From positions 1 to 41,234 of the forward strand of contig NZ_WOTN01000001.1 of NCBI RefSeq assembly GCF_010993745.1: a DNA stretch of 41,234 nucleotides. Reading direction: 5' to 3'. Below the pieces are notes generated by a model, which worked only from the letters and a program-made list of their open reading frames with translations, was not told the origin of the DNA and ran no database searches. Position 1 is the stretch's first letter. The number at the start of each line of letters is the position of its first letter. Positions 1 to 8,075 of this stretch are shown here, in pieces. This DNA is from Fodinicola acaciae. Lineage in GTDB: Bacteria > Actinomycetota > Actinomycetes > Mycobacteriales > HKI-0501. The translations under genes were made by a program, and so were the position numbers.

Positions 1-214
1 ACGCACCTCAGTTCCCCAACAGTCTCCGAGACGTACACGCCGCAGCTGGCCGGGACGCCGGCCACCCGTCGCCCGGGCCACCGGCGCTCGGCTGCTCGCA
101 GCCGACGCGCCGCCAACCCTCGCGACGGCCGCGGGCCGGTCCCCGACCGGCCCGCGCGCGGCACCCGGAGGTGGTGGCGGTGGGTGGGGCGGGGGAGGGG
201 GAGGGGCCCCCTAA

Positions 215-1687
215 TACTCCAGCCGCACTTCGTGATCTTGGTTTGAGGGCCGTCGGCGTGGCGTGGTGAGATGGCGCGGCCACCGCGTGATCATGCAGTG
301 TTTGTGAAGACAACCAATGATTTTGCGGTGGCCGCTGGTCACAGCGTAGAACACGGGGTGGACCCGGTCCGATGGCAGGCGGAGTTCGATGAGCTGGTCG
401 CGAGTATCGGGCCGCGGTTCTTTCGGGTGGAGCCTCGTCTGAGGGTCCAACGGTTCCTGGCTGGTTTGTTGTCGGATATGCCCGTGAAGAACTGCTGGAC
501 GATCGCCGAGCATGCAGGTGAGACGGGGCCGGATGGGATGCAACGGCTGCTGGCCAACGCGGCGTGGGATCAGGATGGCGTGCGTGATGATCTGCGTGCC
601 TATGTGGTGGACCGGTTGGCTGATGCCGACGCGGTGCTGGTCGTTGACGAGACTGGAGATCTGAAGAAGGGCAATAAGACAGTCGGGGTGCAGCGGCAGT
701 ACTCCGGCACCGCGGGACGGATCGAGAACTGCCAGATCGCCGTTTATCTCAGCTACGTCACCAAACGTGGGCACGCTTTCATCGATCGCGAACTGTATCT
801 GCCGCGCAGCTGGATGGACGACGATCCCAGCTGCCAGGGCCGTCGAGCTGTCGCCGGGGTTCCCGAGGACATCGAGTTCGCCACCAAGCCGGAGCTGGCG
901 AGGATGATGATCCTGGCCGCGCTGGATGCCGGTGTTCTGGCGAAATGGGCGACAGCGGATGAGGTGTACGGGCAAAATCCTGGTCTGCGTGAGACCCTGT
1001 CCGCGGCCCGGATCGGCTACGTGCTCGCCGTGCCGTGCTCCTATCTGGTGCCGACCACTGACGCAGATACCGGAGATGGCCGGCGAGTTCGCGCTGACGC
1101 GCTGATCGCCGGCCTCGACGCTTCCAGGTGGGGTCGCTACTCGGCCGGTGATGGCGCCAAAGGGCAGCGCCTCTACGACTGGGCCAGAGTCCCCATCGCC
1201 GCCGAGGATGGTCACCAATGGCTGCTGGTGCGTCGCAGCATCAGCACCGGGGAACTGGCCTACTACCACTGCTATTCACCACGTCCGGTCAAACTGGCCA
1301 CTCTGGTCGGTGTCGCCGGCCAGCGTTGGCCAATAGAGGAGAACTTCCAAACCAGTAAAGGGCAAACCGGCCTGGACGCCCACCAGGTCCGGCACTGGAT
1401 CTCCTGGTACCGATGGACAGTCCTGGTCATGCTCGCGCACGCATTCCTCACCGCGCTCGCGGCAACCGCTCCCCAGTCGCCGATCGTCAACGGAAAGCCA
1501 GTCATTCCCTTAACACTTGCCGAGATCCGCCGCCTCTTCAACGCGTTCGTCATCCACATCCGCCAAACAGTCAACGAAGTTCTCCATTGGTCACTCTGGC
1601 GTCGACACCATCAAGCCACCGCCAAGCAAGCCCACTACCAGCGACAACAGGCGCTACAGGCCTAAATCACGAAGTGCGGTTGGAGTA
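215..1687 (+). mobile_element. IS701-family insertion sequence, complete
   Basis: The element is bounded by imperfect terminal inverted repeats. The left end reads TACTCCAGCCGCACTTCGTG from 215, and the right end, read inward from 1687, is TACTCCAACCGCACTTCGTG, one mismatch in 20. Both ends are flanked by the tetranucleotide CTAA (211-214 and 1688-1691), which looks like a 4-bp target duplication and fits the YTAR target preference known for the IS701 family. The single gene inside is a full-length transposase, so the copy looks intact and possibly active. It lies in non-coding sequence downstream of the sugar transporter operon and interrupts no visible gene. Confidence 0.93.
271..1665 (+). 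CDS. IS701-family DDE transposase
   Basis: This is a 464-residue transposase of the IS701 (DDE_5) type. Candidate catalytic acidic residues are D126 in the motif VVDETGD, D230 in ATADEVYG, and E356 or E357 in WPIEENFQTSKG, the last followed by the conserved GLDAHQVRHW segment. Length and motif order match complete family members, and there is no internal stop or frameshift. The ATG at 271 lies 56 bases inside the left inverted repeat, and the stop lies 22 bases before the right end, which is normal for a compact single-gene element. The enzyme would cut and paste DNA at the terminal repeats. The family assignment is secure, but activity is not shown. Confidence 0.95.
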   Translation: MARPPRDHAVFVKTTNDFAVAAGHSVEHGVDPVRWQAEFDELVASIGPRFFRVEPRLRVQRFLAGLLSDMPVKNCWTIAEHAGETGPDGMQRLLANAAWDQDGVRDDLRAYVVDRLADADAVLVVDETGDLKKGNKTVGVQRQYSGTAGRIENCQIAVYLSYVTKRGHAFIDRELYLPRSWMDDDPSCQGRRAVAGVPEDIEFATKPELARMMILAALDAGVLAKWATADEVYGQNPGLRETLSAARIGYVLAVPCSYLVPTTDADTGDGRRVRADALIAGLDASRWGRYSAGDGAKGQRLYDWARVPIAAEDGHQWLLVRRSISTGELAYYHCYSPRPVKLATLVGVAGQRWPIEENFQTSKGQTGLDAHQVRHWISWYRWTVLVMLAHAFLTALAATAPQSPIVNGKPVIPLTLAEIRRLFNAFVIHIRQTVNEVLHWSLWRRHHQATAKQAHYQRQQALQA

Positions 1688-1865
1688 CTAAGGTCGCATT
1701 GGCGCTGGCCGGCGGAGGTCTCCGGGCGAGCGGTCGTGGGACTCCTTGCGTACGCTGCGCGGCAATGCCAGTGATGTATCGCGGCCGTCGGATGCCATCA
1801 CCGGTGTCACATGCTCACCCGGTCCGATGTTCGCAAGGCCCCATACTTGCGCTGGACGCTCGCAT

Positions 1866-1887
1866 GGGGGCCTCGCTACCAGCCCCC
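1866..1887 (-). terminator. possible terminator of the sugar ABC operon
   Basis: GGGGGC (1866-1871) and GCCCCC (1882-1887) form a six-pair GC stem with a ten-base loop, about 90 bases past the stop codon of the last permease. There is no U tract, which is common in high-GC actinobacteria. The rest of 1692-1974 and the 210 bases before the insertion sequence show no credible gene. Confidence 0.35.
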
Positions 1888-1974
1888 AAAGCCGCAAATC
1901 CAACGTTTAGCACTCCAGGGAGAGCCCCGCCAGGGCGCACCGCAGCATCCGTCCCCAATCGACACCGCAACTGC

Positions 1975-2874
1975 CTAGTGGACCGCGCCGGCGATCAGGC
2001 CCTTCACGTAGTAGCGCTGGAGCAGCAGGAAGATCACCACGCAGGGCACCATGGTGACCAGTACGCCGGCCTCCAGCACACCCCATTCGATCGCGCCGAG
2101 CTTGCCGGTGACCAGCGTGGTCAGGAAGACCGGCAACGTATACCGCGAGTCGTCGGACAACAACACCAGAGCCGCCAGAAACTCGTTCCAGGAGGCGAAA
2201 AACGCGAACAGCGCCACAGTCACCAGGCCGGGTCGTACGACCGCGAGCATGACCCGGCGCAGGGCGGCGAACGAGCCGCAGCCATCGATCGCCGCGGCGT
2301 CCTCCAACTCGGTGGGGATCTGCGCGAAGGAGTTACGCATCAGGAACACCGACAGTGGCAGCTGGAAGGTGACATAGACCAGCGTCAGGCCGAGCAGCGA
2401 GTTTTGCAGGTGGAGAAACTGCATCACCATGTAGAGCGGGGTCAGCAACGCCTGAAAGGGCACCATCAGCGTCGCCAGGATGACCGCGAAAAGCGCCGAC
2501 CGACCCGGAAAACGAAAACGCGCGAAGCCATAGCCGGCGAGCGTACTCACGATGACCGTGCCCACGGTCGTGCCGGCCGAGACCAGCGCCGTGTTTCCGA
2601 TGTAGTGCAGCACTCCCGAGCCGGCGGCGCCGAGTCTGCCGAAGTTCCCCCAGGAAATCCCGTGCGGCAGGTACGCCGGCGGCGACGCGTTGGCCTCGGC
2701 GGGGCTTTTCAGCACGGTCAACACCAGCATCGCGAGCGGAAACAGGAAAAGTGCCGCGACCAGCGAGCAGACCACCCACCAGGCCCATCGCGGCATCACG
2801 TCGCGGATACGGTACGAGTCGGCCGCGGCCGCGCGGTGCGGCGCCGGCTTGCTGCGTGACAGGACGATGGCCAT
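1975..2874 (-). CDS. carbohydrate ABC transporter permease, MalG type
   Basis: This is a 299-residue inner-membrane permease of the MalG/LacG class, the second transmembrane subunit of a CUT1-family sugar importer. A cytoplasmic N-terminus is followed by about six hydrophobic segments. The EAA loop that contacts the ATPase is visible around residues 195-215 as EDAAAIDGCGSFAALRRVML. It is the last gene of a four-gene run and starts 10 bases after the MalF-type partner. No ATP-binding subunit is encoded here. Actinobacteria often use one shared MsiK-type ATPase for many such importers, so that is the likely energy source. The substrate is inferred from the adjacent GH127 enzyme. Confidence 0.93.
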   Translation of the reverse strand: MAIVLSRSKPAPHRAAAADSYRIRDVMPRWAWWVVCSLVAALFLFPLAMLVLTVLKSPAEANASPPAYLPHGISWGNFGRLGAAGSGVLHYIGNTALVSAGTTVGTVIVSTLAGYGFARFRFPGRSALFAVILATLMVPFQALLTPLYMVMQFLHLQNSLLGLTLVYVTFQLPLSVFLMRNSFAQIPTELEDAAAIDGCGSFAALRRVMLAVVRPGLVTVALFAFFASWNEFLAALVLLSDDSRYTLPVFLTTLVTGKLGAIEWGVLEAGVLVTMVPCVVIFLLLQRYYVKGLIAGAVH

Positions 2875-2884
2875 CCGCGCACCC

Positions 2885-3781
2885 CTATTCCGACCGGTCG
2901 CGCAGCAGATAGAGCTGTACGCCGCTGATCAGCATGAGCATCACCAGCAGGACGACCGACATCGCCGCGCCATAGCCGAGCTGGAAGTTGGCGAAAGAGC
3001 TGTTGTAGATCCAGTAGACGATGGTGAGCGTCCTGTTGCCGGGCCCGCCGGCGGTGAGGATGTAGAACTGCTCGAAGGCCAACATCGAGCCGACGACGGA
3101 GAAAACCAGCACGAGCGCGATGTTTCGCCGCAACAACGGCAACATCACATGCCACAGCGAGGCAAACCGGCCGGCGCCGTCCACCTTGGCCGCCTCCTGG
3201 ACATCGCCCGGCACCGACTGCATGCCGCTCATGAGCAACAACATCGTGAATCCGACGACCTTCCAGACCACCGACATGATGACCGCGAAAAGTGCGCCGG
3301 TCGGTGTGTCGGTCCAGCCAAACGGTTGGCCGGTGATGCCGAGATCGGTGAGCAGCTTGTCGATCGGCCCGACGCTGGGATCGATGAGCCAGAGCCAAAG
3401 ATAGGCCGAGGAGGCGAAGCCGATCACGTACGGCATGAAATAGACCGTACGGAAGACACCGGCGCCGCGCCGCTGTTCCTTGACCAGCATGGCCAGGCCG
3501 AATCCGAGCAGAAACAGGATCGGGGTGATGATGACCGTGTAGACGGCCGTGAACAGCAGGCTCTGGCCGAAAGTGCCGTCGCCACCGATCGCCAGGTAGT
3601 TGGCCAGCCCGACCCAGATCGGTTTTCCCAGCAACGGCCACCGATGCAGCGACATCCAGATCAGCAATGCCAGTGGTACCAGGAAAAACACCGTCACCAG
3701 GACGAGCGCCGGCAGCGTGTAGAGAAAACCGACCACGCCACGCCGGCGCGATCTGGTGCTGGTACGCAATGCCAGTGTCAT
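2885..3781 (-). CDS. carbohydrate ABC transporter permease, MalF type
   Basis: This is a 298-residue permease of the MalF/UgpA class. A basic N-terminus (TSTRSRRR) precedes the first membrane helix, and about six helices can be counted. The EAA motif appears late in the protein as QEAAKVDGAGRFASLWHVML. It would pair with the MalG-type protein to form the translocation channel of a sugar importer. It begins 16 bases after the substrate-binding protein stop and ends 10 bases before the next permease, so co-transcription and probably coupled translation are expected. The family is clear, but the exact sugar cannot be read from the permease. Confidence 0.93.
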   Translation of the reverse strand: MTLALRTSTRSRRRGVVGFLYTLPALVLVTVFFLVPLALLIWMSLHRWPLLGKPIWVGLANYLAIGGDGTFGQSLLFTAVYTVIITPILFLLGFGLAMLVKEQRRGAGVFRTVYFMPYVIGFASSAYLWLWLIDPSVGPIDKLLTDLGITGQPFGWTDTPTGALFAVIMSVVWKVVGFTMLLLMSGMQSVPGDVQEAAKVDGAGRFASLWHVMLPLLRRNIALVLVFSVVGSMLAFEQFYILTAGGPGNRTLTIVYWIYNSSFANFQLGYGAAMSVVLLVMLMLISGVQLYLLRDRSE

Positions 3782-3797
3782 CGCACGCTCCTGGCGG

Positions 3798-5060
3798 TCA
3801 GCCGCGGGAAATGGTGTTGCTCATGGCCTTTTGCGCGCGCGAGATCGCGCCGTCGATGTCCCCACCGAAGACCGCGTCGGCGATCATCGTCGTCCACGGT
3901 CCGGTGCTGTCGTTGATCAGCGCGTTCTCCTGGACGCTGTAGACGGCCCGGCCGGACACGAGCGCCTTCGCGAGCGTCGCGTACGTCGCTCCTTTGGCAC
4001 TGTAGCTGCCAAGCGCCACGTCGGTGCGGATCGGCGCCACGCCGGCAGCGCCGAAATACCTGTCCTGGGCCCGCATGCTGGTGGCCCACGAGATGAACGT
4101 CCAGGCCGCGTCCGGGTGCTGGCTGGTACGCGAGATCGCGATCTCGTCACCACCGGAAAACGATGACGATCCGCCGTCACGGCCCGGCAGCGGGGTCACT
4201 TTGAAGTGCAGGTTGGGAAAGTCGTGGGTGAAGGTGGAGATCCCGAAGGCGCCGGTGGCGAACATCGCGACTTTTCCGGTCTCGAACGGGGTGAACTGGT
4301 TGGCGCCGTTGTCGGTCTGCGCCTGCGGTGGTACGACCCCGGAGGTCCACAGCCGGCGATAGAACTGCAGCGCCTGCCGCACCTGCGGACTGGCCGCGAC
4401 CGACGGCTGCTGCGACGTGCCGGTGCCGCGCAGGATGTCGCCACCACTGGCCCAGATCAGCGGCGCGAAGGTGAAGACGTTGCAACCGCCGCAGGCACCG
4501 GAGAAATAGAAGCCGTAGCGGCCGCCGCCGAGCTTCTTCACCGCTGTCGCGGCGTTTTCGATCCGCGACCAGGTGGTTGGCGGTCGGTCCGGATCCAGGC
4601 CGGCCTGCCGGAAAAGATCGACGTTGTAGTAGAGCACGGAGGCGTCACCGCTGAACGGCAGCGCGTAGAACCGGCTGCCATACTGCGCGTTCCGCATGTG
4701 CGCCGGACTGAGCTTGTCCAAATAGGACAGCCGGCGCACCTGCGGCGTGATGTCGCGCAACACGCCGGCGGACGCGAAAAACGGCACGTACACCAGGTCG
4801 ATGGACGCCAGGTCCGGGCCGGCGTCACCGGCCACCGCCAGGCCAAACTTCTGCACGAAGTTGCCGGTCGGGATGAGCGTCATCCGCACCTTGATGCCAG
4901 TGTGCGTACGGTTGAAGGCGTCGACCACGCTCTGCAGAAACGCGGATTCGTCGCTGCGTGCCCACAATGCCAATGTCGTCGGGCCGGATTCGGTGCGGCC
5001 GCAGGCAACCAGCGGCAGCGCGACCAACAGAGCCAGCACCGCGGCTGCCCAGGTCTTCAT
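3798..5060 (-). CDS. sugar ABC transporter substrate-binding lipoprotein
   Basis: This is a 420-residue extracytoplasmic solute-binding protein (SBP_bac_1 fold). The N-terminus has a lysine, a hydrophobic stretch and a lipobox LVAC with the acceptor cysteine at residue 20, so it should be a lipoprotein anchored outside the membrane. Internal features typical of the family are the early TLALWARSDESAFLQSVVDAF strand-helix (quoted in part) and a late segment with SQHPDAAWTFISWATS. Its ATG overlaps the GH127 stop by four bases (ATGA), showing tight coupling. It would capture the sugar released or recognised by the GH127 pathway, and an arabinofuranoside is the most likely class by context. Confidence 0.93.
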   Translation of the reverse strand: MKTWAAAVLALLVALPLVACGRTESGPTTLALWARSDESAFLQSVVDAFNRTHTGIKVRMTLIPTGNFVQKFGLAVAGDAGPDLASIDLVYVPFFASAGVLRDITPQVRRLSYLDKLSPAHMRNAQYGSRFYALPFSGDASVLYYNVDLFRQAGLDPDRPPTTWSRIENAATAVKKLGGGRYGFYFSGACGGCNVFTFAPLIWASGGDILRGTGTSQQPSVAASPQVRQALQFYRRLWTSGVVPPQAQTDNGANQFTPFETGKVAMFATGAFGISTFTHDFPNLHFKVTPLPGRDGGSSSFSGGDEIAISRTSQHPDAAWTFISWATSMRAQDRYFGAAGVAPIRTDVALGSYSAKGATYATLAKALVSGRAVYSVQENALINDSTGPWTTMIADAVFGGDIDGAISRAQKAMSNTISRG

Positions 5061-6925
5061 GTCGGGATCCAGACACGCATGGCACCGGCGCCGCGGTTGG
5101 CCCAGGCGAAGTACGGCACCGCCACCAGGTCGACCTCATCGCCGGCGGCTGAGCTGTCGCCGGCCGTACGATACGGCCACCACGACGGCTGGTCATCCTG
5201 GACGTGCCGCCCGCGTACGGCGACTGTCGTGACGCCGCCGAGCAGCTCCGGCCGCCATTCGGTCCGTGGCTCGGCGTCACCGTCGATCCTGACGTCGTCC
5301 AGGCGTACGTTTTCCGGCTGGTCCACCGATTCCAGGCAGTAGACGAGCGGACCGCGTTCCAGCGCCACGCAACCGCGGACCGCGTCCACGCGTGGACTGG
5401 CCATGGTTTTACGCACCGGCATGGCAAACTCCATGTCGACGATGTCTCCGGTCGACCACGTGCGTTCGACGCGGACGTATCCTTTCGTGGCATTGACGGG
5501 AAAAGCGTCGCCATTGACCACAATGGACACTTGGTCGCACCAATGCGGCACGCGCAGGCTCAGCGTCCACGGCTCCGGCCGGTTTTCGGTGATTCGCACC
5601 GAAACCGCGCCTTCCCACGGATAGCGGGTCCGGACGCGTACGCCGCCGAAGTCGCCGGAGCCATACTGATGCAGCTGCACGCCGGTGGCATCGGTGGTGG
5701 CGAAGTAATGGTCCACAGTGGACAGCAACCGCATGATGTTCGGCGGACAGCACGCACACTTGTACCACGGCGTACGCCGGGTCTCCCGGTCCGCGCCGGA
5801 GTCGAAGTGATCGTCGCGGACCTGCAGCGGATTGACGTAGAAATAGGTGCGGCCGTCCAACGACACGCCGGCCGCGAAACCGTTGAAAAGCGTGCGCTCC
5901 ATCAGGTCCGCATAGCGCGACTCGCCAGTCAGCAGCAGCATCCGCCAGCTCCACTGGATCGACGCGATCGCCGCGCACGTCTCGCAGTAAGCGCGCTCGG
6001 ACGGCAGCTCGTACGCGTCGCCGAACGCTTCGTCGCTGTGGTGCGCACCAAGCCCACCGGTCAGATATGTCTTGGTGGCGACCATTTCCTCCCACTGCCG
6101 GACCATTACCCCGGCCAGCTCCCGGTCGCCGGTCTCCAGCGCGAGGTCGGTGACACCGGCGTTCAGATAGAGCTGCCGCACGGCGTGACCGACCGCGGAA
6201 AAGGCTTGCCGCACCGGCACGTGGTCCTGGAAGTAGCCGGCGCCGAAGTGTCCGCCGCCGACCAGGCCGTGGCCCCGGCGGTCGACGAAGAAGCCGGCCA
6301 GATCCAGATAACGGCGCTCGCCGGTCTGCCGGAAGAGCTCCACCAGCGCGGTCTCGATCTCCGGATGGCCGTCGACACCGTCCCGGCCGTCCGCGCCGAA
6401 CACCGCGTCGAGGTGGTCGGCCACCCGGCGTACCAGGTCGAGCAGCTTGGTGTCGCCGGTGGCCCGCGCGTGCGCGATGCCGGCCTGGATCAGATGACCG
6501 GCGCAGTAGAGCTCATGACCCCAGGCCAGCTCCTCGAAATGCTTCTCCGGCCTGACAACCTGATAGTACGAGTCGAGATATCCGTCCGGTTGCTGCGCAT
6601 CTGCCAGCAGACTGATGATTTCTTCGGCATGTGACCGTAAAACCGCGTCGTCCGCACGGCCGAGCTCCCAGCCGGCCGCCTCCAGCCACTTGTGCACGTC
6701 GGAGTCCTGGAACGGATAGTCACCCTGATACGGCCCGGTCGCGCGGCCTGCGGCCAGCCGCAGGTTTGCCAGGTTGCCGGCCCGGTCCAACCGCACGACG
6801 CCATCGGGGATGCTGACCTCACGGTTAGCGCGCTGCCGGTCGGCCCAGAAGCCGCCGGCGATCCGCCCGCCGGCCGGGCGCAGCGCCGCCATCGCCGCTG
6901 AAGTGGGTTGGACGGGACCGGACAC
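5057..6925 (-). CDS. GH127 beta-L-arabinofuranosidase-like glycoside hydrolase
   Basis: This 622-residue protein matches glycoside hydrolase family 127. The family uses a zinc-bound cysteine nucleophile, and the matching residues can be placed. E299 in HSDEAFGD corresponds to the acid/base. E315 and C317 in YCETC, with C392 and C393 in CACCPPN, correspond to the zinc site and nucleophile. No signal peptide is seen, so it probably acts in the cytoplasm on imported sugars. I chose the GTG at 6925 because GGAGG lies six bases upstream. An in-frame TTG at 6943 has no such site. It is the first gene of the operon with the ABC importer and is divergent from a LacI regulator. Related activities of this clan are possible. 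Confidence 0.93.
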   Translation of the reverse strand: MSGPVQPTSAAMAALRPAGGRIAGGFWADRQRANREVSIPDGVVRLDRAGNLANLRLAAGRATGPYQGDYPFQDSDVHKWLEAAGWELGRADDAVLRSHAEEIISLLADAQQPDGYLDSYYQVVRPEKHFEELAWGHELYCAGHLIQAGIAHARATGDTKLLDLVRRVADHLDAVFGADGRDGVDGHPEIETALVELFRQTGERRYLDLAGFFVDRRGHGLVGGGHFGAGYFQDHVPVRQAFSAVGHAVRQLYLNAGVTDLALETGDRELAGVMVRQWEEMVATKTYLTGGLGAHHSDEAFGDAYELPSERAYCETCAAIASIQWSWRMLLLTGESRYADLMERTLFNGFAAGVSLDGRTYFYVNPLQVRDDHFDSGADRETRRTPWYKCACCPPNIMRLLSTVDHYFATTDATGVQLHQYGSGDFGGVRVRTRYPWEGAVSVRITENRPEPWTLSLRVPHWCDQVSIVVNGDAFPVNATKGYVRVERTWSTGDIVDMEFAMPVRKTMASPRVDAVRGCVALERGPLVYCLESVDQPENVRLDDVRIDGDAEPRTEWRPELLGGVTTVAVRGRHVQDDQPSWWPYRTAGDSSAAGDEVDLVAVPYFAWANRGAGAMRVWIPT

Positions 6926-6973
6926 TCGCAACCTCCGAGGCAAAGGTTTTCCGTACCGGCAAGGTAGCGGCTG

Positions 6974-7034
6974 TGACGTAGGCCCGTCAATGCCGGCCAG
7001 TGCCCGGTGAAGTCGTTAGGATAGGCGGCTAACG
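6974..7034. promoter_or_regulatory. divergent control region with two inverted repeats
   Basis: The 134 bases between the GH127 start and the LacI-family start hold two inverted repeats: TGACG-N6-CGTCA (6974-6989) and CGTTAG-N9-CTAACG (7014-7034). Their position between divergent genes fits operators for the LacI-type protein. Neither has the compact centre with CG that is classic for LacI-family sites, so this is an inference from symmetry and position. A good ribosome binding site, GGAGG, lies about nine bases before the LacI ATG. Confidence 0.45.
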
Positions 7035-7059
7035 CCGTCGTACGCGCGGAGGAAAACGA

Positions 7060-8070
7060 ATGGCAAGACGCGGCAAATCAGTTGGCACCGCGACCATAAC
7101 CGAGGTGGCGGCGCTGGCTGGCGTCTCGGTCGGCACCGCGTCCAAGGCCGTGAACGGCCGGGGCCAGTTGCGGCCAGAGACCCGCGCCCGCGTGCTCACG
7201 GCGGCCGCCGAGCTTGGCTTCGAGCCCAACGCGCTGGCACGTGGCCTGCTCTCCGGCCGGAGCTTCACGGTCGGCCTGATCACCACCGACAGCTTCGGCC
7301 GCTTCAGCATCCCGGTCATGCTCGGCGCGGAGGAGGCGCTCGGTGCCGGCCAGATGTCGGTCTTTCTCTGCGACAGCCGCGGCGACCGGGTGCGTGAGCA
7401 GCACTACGCGCGGATGCTGCTGGCGCGCCGCGTCGACGGCATCATCGTCACCGGCCGCCGGATCGAGCCGCGACCACCACTGGAGACCTCGGTGCCGGTC
7501 GTCTACGCGGTCGGGCCGTCAGCCGACCCCACCGACACGTCCGTGGTCTCCGACGAGGCGGGCGGCGCGCGGCTGGCGATCGAGCATCTGATCGCGACCG
7601 GCCGCCAGCGGATCGGCCACATCACCGGCCCGGAGACGCACCTCGCCGCGAAAGTACGCGCCGACGCCGTACGACAGACACTTTCCGCCGCCGGTCTGCA
7701 GCTCGCCTCCTCGGCTGTCTACTTCGGACAGTGGAGCGAGGAGTGGGGCCGGCAGGCGGCCGCCATCCTGCTCCGGTCGCAGCCCGACGTGGACGCCGTT
7801 TTCTGTGGCAGCGACCAGATCGCGCGCGGTGTCGCCGACCATCTCAGGGAAAACGGCCGGCGCGTGCCTGACGACATCGCGCTCGCCGGCTTCGACAACT
7901 GGGACGTGATGGCGACCGCCTGCCGGCCGCCGTTGACCACGGTCGACCGTCACCTGCACGATCTTGGCCGTGTCGCCGCGGAAAACCTGCTGAACAAGAT
8001 CGCCGGTGAGGACGTGGCGGGCGTACGGAAAATCCCCTGCGGCCTCGTCGTCCGCGAGTCGACCAGATAA
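7060..8070 (+). CDS. LacI-family transcriptional regulator
   Basis: This is a 336-residue repressor of the LacI/GalR family. Residues about 11-60 form the DNA-binding headpiece with the helix-turn-helix TITEVAALAGVSVGTASKAV and the hinge region. The rest is a periplasmic-binding-protein-like sensor domain, including the GFDNWDVMATACRPPLTTVD segment near the C-terminus. The typical LacI residue pattern at the second helix is VSVGTASKAV rather than VSxxTVSRVL, so operator preference may differ from textbook members. It is divergent from the GH127-ABC operon and most likely represses it until an arabinose-type sugar binds. It ends only five bases from the convergent TIR gene. Confidence 0.94.
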   Translation: MARRGKSVGTATITEVAALAGVSVGTASKAVNGRGQLRPETRARVLTAAAELGFEPNALARGLLSGRSFTVGLITTDSFGRFSIPVMLGAEEALGAGQMSVFLCDSRGDRVREQHYARMLLARRVDGIIVTGRRIEPRPPLETSVPVVYAVGPSADPTDTSVVSDEAGGARLAIEHLIATGRQRIGHITGPETHLAAKVRADAVRQTLSAAGLQLASSAVYFGQWSEEWGRQAAAILLRSQPDVDAVFCGSDQIARGVADHLRENGRRVPDDIALAGFDNWDVMATACRPPLTTVDRHLHDLGRVAAENLLNKIAGEDVAGVRKIPCGLVVRESTR

Positions 8071-8075
8071 ATCCG

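Noticed and set aside
211-1269. Long minus-strand open frame of 352 codons across the IS701 transposase
   Set aside because: It is antisense to a clear DDE transposase, has no recognisable motif, and reflects the high-GC codon bias.
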